In this document: positions 19,002 through 28,574 of the stretch, piece after piece
Layout: each line of letters starts with the position of its first letter
Position numbering within the stretch: the first letter of the stretch is position 1
Source: Posidoniimonas corsicana
GTDB taxonomy: Bacteria; Planctomycetota; Planctomycetia; Pirellulales; Lacipirellulaceae
Direction of reading: 5' to 3'
NCBI RefSeq assembly: GCF_007859765.1
Contig: NZ_SIHJ01000001.1
Span: forward strand, 3,761,156-3,825,155
Length of the DNA stretch: 64,000 nucleotides
Notes under the pieces: generated by a model
The model's database searches: none
What the model saw: only the letters and a program-made list of their open reading frames with translations
What the model was told of the DNA's origin: nothing
Program-made: the position numbers and the translations under genes

Positions 19002-20126
19002 ATGACACGCATTGCCGCCACGGCCACCATGCTGCTGGGAGTCTGCCTCACGATCGAAAAGGTGCGGTCGGCGCCGCTGAACCCCAACGACTTCGTGTCA
19101 CTGGGCGGGATGCCTTCGGGCGGGTTTGTTATCGACACAGACGCATTGACATTCGCCGGCTCGCCCGGCGGGGTGCTCCACGCCCAAGGCGGCGGCGCGC
19201 CGGACGTGGCGGTGTTCGTGTTCGACGGCGGCGGCTCGCTCGCGTCCGGTGAGGCCGTCACGGTCACCGGCGGGAACGCGTTGGCGTTGCTGTTCCGCGG
19301 ATCGGCCACGCTGGCGGGGACAATCGACGTCAGCGGCGCCGATGGCGTCGACGCGGTGCAGAACGTCGTGACCGGTATCGGCGGCGCCGGCGTGGCGGGG
19401 GGCGGACGCGGCGGCAACGGCGGCCCATTCAGCGCCAACCAGGACGGGGTGGGACCGGGCCACGGTGTGGTCGGTTCGAACAGCGCGTCAGTTAGTGGCG
19501 TGGGCTCCGGATCGGGCGGCGGGTTTGGCACGATGGGCGGGCGGGGCGGCGTCGCCGTGACGTTTCGACCGGGGGGCCCGGCCTACGGAGAGCCCCTCCG
19601 CGACCTGCTGCACGCGGGCAGCGGTGGCGGGGGCGGCGGCGGGCAAGGGGTTTCGCGGCTAGGCGGCGGGGGAGGCGCCGGCGGCGGGGCGTTGGAGATC
19701 GGCGCCACAATGTCGCTCACGTTTGCGGGCGCCTCGATCCTGGCGAACGGCGGCGATGGCGCCGAGGGGTTTGCCGACGGCGGCGCCGGAAGCGGCGGTG
19801 GGATCCTGCTGCATGCTCGGGACATCCACTTCGACGCCAGTACGCTGATCCAAGCCAACGGCGGCGATGGCGGCGGCGGCGTCAACCTTGGCGGTTGCGG
19901 CGGCGGTGGCCGCGTTGAGATCGTCTACCAGCAAGGGGGCGGCTTCAGCAACCTGGCCACGATCGAAGCCAACGCCGGAGCATTTGGCGGCGACTGCACC
20001 GACGGCGAGCCCGTGGTGACCGAGGTCGCCGTTCCCGAACCCGCAGGGCTGCCCCTGCTCGCCCTCGCCAGCATAGCGGCGTCTCGCCGAGGCCCGAGGC
20101 GGGTTCATGCGGTCGCTACGCTCTAG
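19002..20126 (+). CDS. glycine-rich PEP-CTERM exported protein
   Basis: 374 residues from the ATG at 19002. A signal peptide (TRIAATATMLLGVCLTI) is followed by repeats of beta-strand plus poly-glycine loops, such as GGGGGGQGVSRLGGGGGAGGG and SILANGGDGAEGFADGGAG. These suggest a right-handed beta-helix or an adhesive surface protein. The PEP-CTERM tail (VPEPAGLPLLALASIAASRRG) is at about 344-364 and is followed by ten further residues, which is slightly unusual. It is convergent with the kinase gene. The function (adhesion, matrix) is inference from composition and the sorting tail. Confidence 0.8.
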   Translation: MTRIAATATMLLGVCLTIEKVRSAPLNPNDFVSLGGMPSGGFVIDTDALTFAGSPGGVLHAQGGGAPDVAVFVFDGGGSLASGEAVTVTGGNALALLFRGSATLAGTIDVSGADGVDAVQNVVTGIGGAGVAGGGRGGNGGPFSANQDGVGPGHGVVGSNSASVSGVGSGSGGGFGTMGGRGGVAVTFRPGGPAYGEPLRDLLHAGSGGGGGGGQGVSRLGGGGGAGGGALEIGATMSLTFAGASILANGGDGAEGFADGGAGSGGGILLHARDIHFDASTLIQANGGDGGGGVNLGGCGGGGRVEIVYQQGGGFSNLATIEANAGAFGGDCTDGEPVVTEVAVPEPAGLPLLALASIAASRRGPRRVHAVATL

Positions 20127-20142
20127 CAACCGGCAAGGCGTA

Positions 20143-20158
20143 CGGACGCCAGCGTCCG
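20143..20158. terminator. short perfect palindrome between convergent genes
   Basis: CGGACGC / GCGTCCG separated by CA lies between the PEP-CTERM and kinase stops. It could serve as a bidirectional terminator, but it lacks a T tract on either strand, so only the inverted repeat itself is certain. Confidence 0.3.
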
Positions 20159-20218
20159 CTCATGTCCAACGAGTTACAGGAGCGCAGGCACGGGCTGCGA
20201 CGTATTGAGACGCCCCCG

Positions 20219-21979
<1,761 letters not shown>

Positions 21980-22690
21980 CAAAATCAACCAATTCCTGCT
22001 GGCATTTCTCGCGAATTAGGTGCAGACGTCGCTCGATCGTCCGTTCGGAGCAGCCCAAACGCAGGGCGATTTCCGCGTTGGTGTACCCCTCTAACTTGGC
22101 AACCGCCAAATCGCCAAGCCGCCCGACACCCAAATGAGAAAAAAGTTGCTCCATCGATTCCTGAACCATTAGCACCATCTCTGGCGAGGGCTCGCTGCCG
22201 ATAGCCTGGATGACCGCCTCGTCCTCGCCGCCGTTGTCCAAGGAGTGGAGCTGGACGTCGCCGCCGCGCCGCTGCCGCTGGTCGTGCCTCCGCTTGTCGA
22301 CCACCTTCCTGGCCGCCATCCGCAGGAGGAGCCGCCAGAGGTCGTCCCGATCGGCCAGGTCGGGAAAACGGCCCCCCTCAGCCGCCCCGTAGAAGCTGTC
22401 GAACACGCTGAGCACGATGTCCTCCTCGTCTGAAACCGCACGGTTCTGCCCGTGCAGCCGGGCCCGCACGGCCCGCACGAGCCGGTCAAAGTAGTGCTGC
22501 CAGATGCGGTTCGCTGCAACCGAATCACCGTCCTTGACCAGGCGGATCCAGTGGCTGACGTTCGAGTGATCCGACATACGGTGGAGACGAACCAAGCAAA
22601 CGGACGGTAAGACAAGTGGAGGGCATAATGGTACCACATCCCCGTGGGCCCCGGTCGCCAACCCCGCCCGTAGGGGCCGGCGGAGCCCGC

Positions 22691-23110
22691 TCAGCGACCG
22701 GAGCTCTCGATCGAGAACGCGTTGCCTTCTGGATCGCGGCAATCGACGACCACCACGCCGGGGGCCGGGGACCGGGTGTCACTCACCTGGACGCCGCGGG
22801 CCGCCAGCGCGACGCCCGTGCGTTCGGCGTCGGCAACCCGGAACACAAACTTGGGGGCGTCGGCTCCCAATCGCCGCCGGCCGCCGGCGTGCAGCGCAAG
22901 GGTGCAGGCGCCGGTCTCGAAGGTGACCCAGGCCTCGGATGAGTAGTCGGTCGCGTTGTCCGGGTGGGTAACCGTCAGCCCGAGCATATCGCGGTAGAAC
23001 CGCACCTGGGCGTCCATCTGCTCGACATACACAATGACTTCGCTGAGAGGACCGATCACGCTCAACTCCGGCTGGGTGGGTATCGCACGCAACCCCAGTG
23101 GCAAACTCAT
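22691..23110 (-). CDS. glyoxalase/VOC-fold protein
   Basis: 139 residues. Vicinal-oxygen-chelate features are visible: SEVIVYVEQMDAQVRFYRDMLGL at the start of module 1, WVTFETGACTLALHAG, then FVFRVADAERTGVALAARGV and VVVDCRDPEGNAFSIES in module 2. The metal-ligand Glu is probably the final one. The start at 23110 overlaps the nadR stop (ATGA), so it is the last gene of the NAD-salvage operon. The substrate is unknown; a small-molecule lyase/dioxygenase or a binding protein is possible. Confidence 0.85.
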   Translation of the reverse strand: MSLPLGLRAIPTQPELSVIGPLSEVIVYVEQMDAQVRFYRDMLGLTVTHPDNATDYSSEAWVTFETGACTLALHAGGRRRLGADAPKFVFRVADAERTGVALAARGVQVSDTRSPAPGVVVVDCRDPEGNAFSIESSGR

Positions 23111-24132
23111 AGTTCGGGCTTCGCCGCCCACAACTGATTGGCTAACGAGTCAAACTTGTCGTAACCCGACAGGATCGCTCGCACCTTCGACGCCCGCTCA
23201 CCGAGGCTGCCGGTGAGGTCGATGAAGGGGATTCGGCTGGCGATCAGGTCGGCGCGGGTCTGCCGCTGCAGGGTCGACCGGTTGGCGAGTCCGGAGCGGT
23301 CCCAGGTGTCGTCGTACGGGATGTCGTCGCCGCACAGGAAGAACAGGTCGTATCGTGATCGGGCGGCGGCGGCCAACCGGTCGAGCCGCGGTTCACTGGC
23401 GCCCAGGTAGTAGTGGGAGAACCGACGGGTGGTGGTGGCGTCGGTGTCGACAAAGAGCACGCGGTTCGCCTGCTGAACGAGCGTCTCCTCCCGTTCCAGG
23501 TGCCCCTCGGCGATCTCCAGCAGCTGATCAGAGGTAAGCCGTCGGTTGACCTGATGACGCTCCCAGTACTCGCGGCCGTACTCGGGCATCCACACGGTCT
23601 GTAGATCGTCGGCAAGCCTGGCGGCGAGCGTCGTCTTGCCGGTGGACGGTGCGCCAAGCAGCACCACCTTAGTGATCAGGTCGCGGTAGACCTGCGGAGC
23701 GATGAACTTGCGGCTCGCATACGGATCGGCCCTGGCGGAAGTCCCCGAGATGGGGAGCATCGCCCGCGGCTCGTCGACGCGTCGGTCCACGGCGCCGAGG
23801 GCGCGACTGATGTGCGCGCCATAGAACTCGCTCGAGTAGAAGTGGGTGATCTCACGGCCCGCCAGTATGCCCAGCAGGAACTCCTCCTGGACACGGCGGA
23901 TCTTTGGGGTGTCTCCTACCTCCGCGGGTCCCCCCCAGGCCTCCAGCACTTCAACCGACGGGTAGAGCGTGCGGACCCAGTTGGCGCGGACCGGCAGCGG
24001 CGGCGTCGCGAGGCCGGGCGCGTCGTACACAACGACCACTACGCGGTCGGTCTCGTCGAGCGCCCGCTCAATCAGCAGCTGGTGCCCCTTATGGAGCGGG
24101 GCAAACTTGCCGAGTGTCAGTCCGGTCTTCAT
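23107..24132 (-). CDS. nadR: NadR-like bifunctional NMN adenylyltransferase / ribosylnicotinamide kinase
   Basis: 341 residues. The N-terminal nucleotidyltransferase domain has GKFAPLHKGHQ (the HxGH motif, residues 8-18) and ISGTSAR (about 128-134). The C-terminal kinase domain has Walker A GAPSTGKTT (160-168) and FVDTDATTT. It converts nicotinamide riboside to NMN and NMN to NAD in the cytosol. The helix-turn-helix repressor domain of enterobacterial NadR is missing, so it is an enzyme only. It overlaps pnuC by 44 nt and the downstream VOC gene by 4 nt. Together with pnuC it forms a nicotinamide-riboside salvage route. Confidence 0.94.
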   Translation of the reverse strand: MKTGLTLGKFAPLHKGHQLLIERALDETDRVVVVVYDAPGLATPPLPVRANWVRTLYPSVEVLEAWGGPAEVGDTPKIRRVQEEFLLGILAGREITHFYSSEFYGAHISRALGAVDRRVDEPRAMLPISGTSARADPYASRKFIAPQVYRDLITKVVLLGAPSTGKTTLAARLADDLQTVWMPEYGREYWERHQVNRRLTSDQLLEIAEGHLEREETLVQQANRVLFVDTDATTTRRFSHYYLGASEPRLDRLAAAARSRYDLFFLCGDDIPYDDTWDRSGLANRSTLQRQTRADLIASRIPFIDLTGSLGERASKVRAILSGYDKFDSLANQLWAAKPEL

Positions 24133-24694
24133 TGTCTTGCTGCCTGGCGGAAGCCCCCCAGGCGAGCAAACCGAGGGTCGCCATCACCAGGAACACCGCG
24201 TACAGCCCCGAGGTCAGGTACAACGCCTTGTAAGCGTAGACGCCGATGGCCACGACGTCCACGGAGATCCAGAACCACCACGACTCGACGCGTTTGCGGA
24301 TCATCAGCCACTGCGCAGCCAGACTTGCTACGGTGGTGTAGGCGTCCCAGTAGGGGAGCGATGCGTCGGTCCACGTGGCCATTGCCCAGCCCCAACCGGC
24401 CGTGACCAGCAGCGTTGCGCCGGCCCAACCACACACCGCCGCCCCCGATAGACTGGAAACGCGTAGCGGCCCGCCCCCAAGCCCGCCCTTCAGCCAGTGG
24501 CGCCAGCCGTAAACCTGCAGGCCCACGTACACGATGTGCAGCAGCGTGTCCGAGTAGAGCTTCGCCTGGTAGAAAATCACGATGTAGATCGACACCTGCG
24601 CCAGGCCAAGCGGCCAGCACCAGATGTTCTGCCGCACCGTCAACCACACGCACGCCAGGCCGCAGACGACAGCGATCGCCTCCAGGGGTGTCAT
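24089..24694 (-). CDS. pnuC: nicotinamide riboside transporter PnuC
   Basis: 201 residues with about seven hydrophobic segments, the SWEET-like PnuC fold. Recognisable blocks are ENIWCWPLGL-like RQNIWCWPLGLAQV, LYSDTLLHIVYVGLQVYGWRHW and WWFWISVDVVAIGVYAYKALYLT. It lets nicotinamide riboside cross the inner membrane, where the NadR kinase domain traps it as NMN. The C-terminus overlaps the nadR start by 44 nt, so the two are translationally coupled. The upstream NP[FY]ESP membrane gene ends 6 nt before the ATG. Confidence 0.94.
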   Translation of the reverse strand: MTPLEAIAVVCGLACVWLTVRQNIWCWPLGLAQVSIYIVIFYQAKLYSDTLLHIVYVGLQVYGWRHWLKGGLGGGPLRVSSLSGAAVCGWAGATLLVTAGWGWAMATWTDASLPYWDAYTTVASLAAQWLMIRKRVESWWFWISVDVVAIGVYAYKALYLTSGLYAVFLVMATLGLLAWGASARQQDNEDRTDTRQVCPAP

Positions 24695-24700
24695 CGCTGT

Positions 24701-25228
24701 CTACTGCCCTCCGGTCGCCGAGAACCACCGCCGCGCCACAACCACGCTCAGTAGGCCACCGATCACGGCGGAGCAGAGCAGCAGCCCGCCGCCGACCAGC
24801 ATCGTTACGGCAAATCCGGCGGGCTCGCTGGCAATCGGCGGTCCGCCGGAGCCGGAGTAGACGTTGTTGCCGGTCGCCATCCCAACCAGCATGATCGACG
24901 CCATGCCCAGGTAGATGTGAAGGATGGGAAAGAACTGGGACAACGCCACCGGCAGTGCGCCGACGATGACCCGGCGGGCGAGCGGCGTCCAGCGTACGGC
25001 CACGTACCAGCCGCCAGACAGCACCAGCAGCATCGCGAGGAACATCCCGTAGCGTCCGTGCTGTTCCGTCAGGCCCCATGCGAGCATCAGCGGCAGGATC
25101 ACATTCAGAATATAAACCACCGGCCACCCAACTAGCGAGAACCGATCCCGAACGTTTCGCGGCCCCGCCTCGACGAGAGGTTCATCCACAACGCCCGGCG
25201 ACTCGAACGGGTTGATGTCGTTGGCCAT
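24701..25228 (-). CDS. membrane protein with N-terminal NPFESP motif, unknown function
   Basis: 175 residues from the ATG at 25228. The first residues read ANDINPFESPG, followed by an acidic linker and about five hydrophobic segments (VVYILNVILPLMLAWGL, MFLAMLLVLSGGWYVAV and others). The NPxxSP head followed by a short linker and helices is common among planctomycete small membrane proteins. Its role is unknown. It is the gene immediately upstream of pnuC (6-nt gap), so it is in the same transcript. An in-frame start at 25267 would add 13 unconvincing residues. Confidence 0.7.
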   Translation of the reverse strand: MANDINPFESPGVVDEPLVEAGPRNVRDRFSLVGWPVVYILNVILPLMLAWGLTEQHGRYGMFLAMLLVLSGGWYVAVRWTPLARRVIVGALPVALSQFFPILHIYLGMASIMLVGMATGNNVYSGSGGPPIASEPAGFAVTMLVGGGLLLCSAVIGGLLSVVVARRWFSATGGQ

Positions 25229-25270
25229 GAGCGATTGAGAGCGCACGAGGAGGTCGAAATCAGTCACCGG

Positions 25271-25732
25271 CTAGCTTAGCGCAAAAGCGAGCGCGAGCAC
25301 AGCCGAGGCGAACCATAAGAGCGTCATCATCAGGTACCCGGCCCACGCGAGCCAGTAGGCCGTGGGCCGAACCGGACGCCTTGCGAAGGCGAACGGCGCG
25401 AGCGACGCCGCCACCCCAACGAACAACGCGGCGGTCCACGGGACCATTCCCAACCAACCGCCCGAGAGACCGCCGTTCGCTACGGGACCGACCATTGGCC
25501 CCAGCGACATCGCAATCGCGACCGTCGCGATGTGCAGCGGCGTCTTGTCCGTCCCCGCAACCTGGTTGTAGCTCAGGCAAGCGCTAACCGCGACGGCGGC
25601 GGCCAGCGCCGCAACCGCCACCCATAACGTCAGATGCCAGCCTGACAGCGAAAGCGTCCTGCGAGGACCGCCGTCAGGCGATAGCGTGCCGCCGCCGGCC
25701 GGAGATTCGTAAGGGTTCTCGGTGTTGGTCAT
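25271..25732 (-). CDS. membrane protein with N-terminal NPYESP motif, unknown function
   Basis: 153 residues from the ATG at 25732. It starts TNTENPYESPAGGG, then has a Pro/Gly linker and about four hydrophobic segments (LTLWVAVAALAAAVAVSACL, GMVPWTAALFVGVAASLAPF, WLAWAGYLMMTLLWFASAVL). It shares only the head motif and architecture with the following gene, so the pair may be diverged paralogues. The frame is open to 25816, but that extension includes a non-conserved Cys/Arg-rich text. Function unknown; operon membership with the NAD genes is inferred from 42-nt spacing. Confidence 0.65.
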   Translation of the reverse strand: MTNTENPYESPAGGGTLSPDGGPRRTLSLSGWHLTLWVAVAALAAAVAVSACLSYNQVAGTDKTPLHIATVAIAMSLGPMVGPVANGGLSGGWLGMVPWTAALFVGVAASLAPFAFARRPVRPTAYWLAWAGYLMMTLLWFASAVLALAFALS

Positions 25733-25742
25733 TCCTGGAAGC

Positions 25743-26486
25743 CTACTCCTTCCGTAGGCTCGCCAACAATGCCCTCTCCGCGGACCGGAAATGTCCAAGT
25801 CCGAGCACAAATCCACGTCGCATTCCCCCGCGCGGGTCCCACGCGATCATCCGCCACAGCGCGAGCACAGCCGGACCGTCGGAATCGCCAGACAGGCGCC
25901 TGACTAGCCAGTGCCCGAACGCAAGAAACGCGGCCTGCTGTCGGGTTGACGGATGGGAGAGCAAGTTCTCGATCCGCTCATCGGTTGTCTCGATCTTGTG
26001 GGCCATGGCCATCAGCGTCAGGCACTCTGCCATCAACAGTGCAGCGCGGCGTTTATCCCGGGCGTACACCCTCTTCGCCCGCAAGTGCGAGGCGTTCTGG
26101 ATGCGGCGGCAGACCTGGCAGTCGCAGTAGCCGATGACTCGGATTCCGCCGCAGGGATCGGGCTGCTCCACCACCACATCGAAAGATGATGTCAGGTAAG
26201 TGCTGAAGAAGGCTGTGAATTCCTCGAGTTCGTCGGGGGGCGGGCGCAGCTCGGCAGGGATGAACCGAAGGTTTGACTCGATCCACAACGCGGCGGCCTC
26301 AGCGCCGCTGTAGTGCCGCCCCGCCCGCGACGGCTGGAGGAGGCCGCTCTCGAGCGATCGGCTGATCCAGAGCAGCAGGCGGTAGCTCCATTCACGGGTC
26401 GCGATCGCGTGGGCAAGTTTTTCGTAATCGAAGAAGGCGGGGACTCTCCAGGTGGTTAATGAGTCGGAACGACAGAATCCACACAA
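25743..26486 (-). CDS. unrecognised cytosolic protein
   Basis: Up to 247 residues. I do not recognise a family. Visible features are a helical N-terminal part (FFDYEKLAHAIATREWSYRLLLWIS), a central CDCQVC cluster that could hold zinc, and Arg/Ala-rich helices in the second half. The only available start is a TTG at 26486 with no ribosome site; a GGAGAG motif at about 26448 lies inside the frame with no start codon behind it, so the true N-terminus or frame integrity is uncertain. It ends 11 nt before the NPYESP gene and may lead that operon. Confidence 0.5.
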   Translation of the reverse strand: MCGFCRSDSLTTWRVPAFFDYEKLAHAIATREWSYRLLLWISRSLESGLLQPSRAGRHYSGAEAAALWIESNLRFIPAELRPPPDELEEFTAFFSTYLTSSFDVVVEQPDPCGGIRVIGYCDCQVCRRIQNASHLRAKRVYARDKRRAALLMAECLTLMAMAHKIETTDERIENLLSHPSTRQQAAFLAFGHWLVRRLSGDSDGPAVLALWRMIAWDPRGGMRRGFVLGLGHFRSAERALLASLRKE

Positions 26487-26525
26487 GCAGACAGTTCTTG
26501 ACCAGGTTGGTTCGCGGAGGCTAGC

Positions 26526-26783
26526 CTAATCGTCGACAGGCAGAATCAAACCGAGAAAGTACTCGCCTGTTTCTTCGTCGTCGGACTCTCCGACAGAGAT
26601 GGCCACGCAATGGCCCATTGCTGCGTGTTCCCCAATCTCAGCGTCATTGGAGCAGCGTATTACCTCCTTCAAGCAAACATCGCATACTCGGACGCCGTTT
26701 TTGTCTGTCTTGACTAGTCGCTCCCAGCCTAACGGACACTGGAACTCGAACGCCCAATCGCAGTTCTCGATCCGGTATGCCAC
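26526..26783 (-). CDS. small Cys-rich zinc-ribbon-like protein
   Basis: 85 residues from a GTG behind AGGA. It shows the pattern CPLGWERLVKT ... RVCDVCLKEVIRC ... HAAMGHCVAIS: a Cys-Pro-x-x-W lead, a central Cys-x2-Cys, and a final His/Cys. This pattern (C-P..W..L..T, R.C..C...V..C, HA..G.C) occurs in small proteins of planctomycetes and myxobacteria, usually of unknown role, and suggests a structural zinc site. It is followed by a separate short gene and has no clear operon partner. A regulatory or protein-binding role is a guess. Confidence 0.65.
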   Translation of the reverse strand: MAYRIENCDWAFEFQCPLGWERLVKTDKNGVRVCDVCLKEVIRCSNDAEIGEHAAMGHCVAISVGESDDEETGEYFLGLILPVDD

Positions 26784-27087
26784 CGCCCATCCTGACTGTT
26801 AGTGTCGCGGGTCCTTCACTGGCAAGCCAGGAATATAGATTCGCCACGCCGTCGAGACGCATGCAAGAGCCCCTACGACCTACTAATCGCAGTTCGAGCC
26901 ACGTCTATTCCGATCCCACCGGGGCGGCGACGCCATCAACTACCGCGCGGCGCAAGACTGACTACGTGCTGCGATGCGCCGATCCTACCAAGTCGACAGA
27001 GTGTCGCAGAAACGGCCGTAAGCGCGCAGACCAACAGCGGGGCACTGGAACGGGTAGGTATTTAGTTGACGGTCAACTTGCCCCCGG
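26784..27087. other. gap between the small zinc protein and the flagellin-like gene
   Basis: 304 bp. It contains an imperfectly useful hairpin AGTTGA-CGG-TCAACT at 27064-27078, just past the flagellin-like stop on the minus strand, without a T tract. Nothing else is recognised; base composition looks slightly less GC-rich than the neighbours. Confidence 0.35.
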
Positions 27088-27831
27088 CTACTTCACGCCC
27101 AGCAGCGTCAGGATGCCCTCGCCGCGGATCTGGTTGAGCAGCCCGACCGTGCGGAGCGAGGCGCCCAGCGTGATCTGGTCGCGGGTCAGGTTGGACGCCT
27201 CCTCGGCATAGTCGGCGTCGGCGATCTCGCTCAGCGAGCGGGCCGTGATCGCCGCCTGATCTTCGGCCAGGCGCTGGTCGACGTCCAGCGTGTACTTCTC
27301 GTACGCGCCGGCGGCCGCGGCCGCCTGGGTGACGCGGGACAGCTCGGCGTCGATCGTCTCGGTGGCGACCGCCGGGTCGCCATCCACCACGTTGCCTTCT
27401 CCGCCCGTGCGGAGGGCCTGGAGCGCGGCATGCACACCGATCCCGGTCGTGTCGGCCACACGATCTAGACCGTCGAGCGCAGAATCGATCTCGGTCTGGA
27501 TGGCCGCCTTCTGCTCTGCAGAGACGGTGTCACCGGTCGCCTCGACCACGAGGCCGCGGAGGTCGTGCAGGATGCCGGCGGCAAGCTGCCGGCCGCTTTG
27601 CTGGACGGCGAGCTGCGAACGCTCGGCGCCGATCGACCGCTGGTGGGCGGCGAGGTCGACCAGGTCGCCGCGGAGTTGCTCGGCAGCGATCAGGCCGGCG
27701 GGGTCGTCGGCCGCCGTGTTGATCCTCAGGCCCGTCGCCAGCTTCAGCGTGGTGTCTCCAAGGCGGTCGTTTGCCCGGGAGAGGTTGTTCAACGCCGTGT
27801 AGCCAACTCCGCTAGGCCGGACCGACAGCAT
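27088..27831 (-). CDS. short flagellin-like protein
   Basis: 247 residues. The N-terminal half carries the flagellin D0/D1 pattern: NNLSRANDRLGDTTLKLATGLRINTAADDPAGL, here spread over residues 15-47. The C-terminal half ends with a matching coiled coil (EEASNLTRDQITLGASLRTVGLLNQIRGEG), here without a D2/D3 insert. Full flagellins of 270 or more residues have longer cores, so this may be a minor filament or hook-associated subunit. The ATG at 27831 has AGGG 6 nt upstream. It is alone, with no flagellar gene beside it; the divergent DinB-like gene starts 197 nt away. Fold is confident, role less so. Confidence 0.85.
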   Translation of the reverse strand: MLSVRPSGVGYTALNNLSRANDRLGDTTLKLATGLRINTAADDPAGLIAAEQLRGDLVDLAAHQRSIGAERSQLAVQQSGRQLAAGILHDLRGLVVEATGDTVSAEQKAAIQTEIDSALDGLDRVADTTGIGVHAALQALRTGGEGNVVDGDPAVATETIDAELSRVTQAAAAAGAYEKYTLDVDQRLAEDQAAITARSLSEIADADYAEEASNLTRDQITLGASLRTVGLLNQIRGEGILTLLGVK

Positions 27832-28027
27832 AAGCCCTCACGCGAAGAGACAGGTTTGGCAAGAGAAGAGACTCCAACTACAACCATAGGCCATGAACCG
27901 CCACTGTGCGGCTTGGGTCCGAGGATTGTGGGAAGTACTCATTGCTACACGGCTAGGCGCCACGCGTCTGGCGTGCGCTGTCGCCGCTGCCCCCTCAGGC
28001 CGAAGCCCAAGAACAAAGGACGTACGC

Positions 28028-28555
28028 ATGCCCCCCGACCCGCCGCAGAACCCTGTGGGCGCCTTCACGCCGCCCGCCGAGAACCAGGTCGACCTTTCGG
28101 CTTGCATCGCGGGTATCGAGACCCAGCCGTCCCAGCTCGCCGCAACGGTTGACGGGCTGTTGGATGACCAGCTCGACACCAAGTACCGCAACTGGACGAT
28201 CCGCCAAATCGTGCACCACCTGGCGGACAGTCATGTGCACTCGTACGTGCGTTTCAAGTGGGCGCTGACCGAGGATCACCCCACGATCAAGGCGTACGAC
28301 GAGACGCTCTGGTCCGATCTCGCCGAGTCGCGTGAGGGGACCATCCAGCCATCGCTGATGCTGCTTGGCGGGCTCCACGCAAGGTGGGGGAAGCTGCTGC
28401 GATCAATGCCACGCGGAGACTTTTCGCGTGGGTTCCACCACCCAGAATCGGGCGAGGACGTCTGCCTTGCTTCGGCGCTGGCCTACTACGAATGGCACGG
28501 CCGGCACCACACCGGGCAGATCGCGTGGGTTAAGAAGGAGCGTCTGGGGCTGTAG
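28028..28555 (+). CDS. DinB/YfiT-fold metal-binding protein
   Basis: 175 residues. It has the four-helix DinB_2 pattern: NWTIRQIVHHLADSHVHSYVRFKWAL with the first His of a metal site, and YEWHGRHHTGQIAWVKKE with the second His pair near the C-terminus. YfiT and bacillithiol transferases share this fold, using three His ligands for Ni or Zn. Substrate unknown; a thiol transferase or metal-dependent hydrolase role is known for relatives. The ATG at 28028 is preceded by GCAC/GTAC text rather than a clear Shine-Dalgarno, leaving some start doubt. It converges with the TauE-type gene, 19 nt away. Confidence 0.82.
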   Translation: MPPDPPQNPVGAFTPPAENQVDLSACIAGIETQPSQLAATVDGLLDDQLDTKYRNWTIRQIVHHLADSHVHSYVRFKWALTEDHPTIKAYDETLWSDLAESREGTIQPSLMLLGGLHARWGKLLRSMPRGDFSRGFHHPESGEDVCLASALAYYEWHGRHHTGQIAWVKKERLGL

Positions 28556-28574
28556 TGCAACGCAGCATCGTGGG

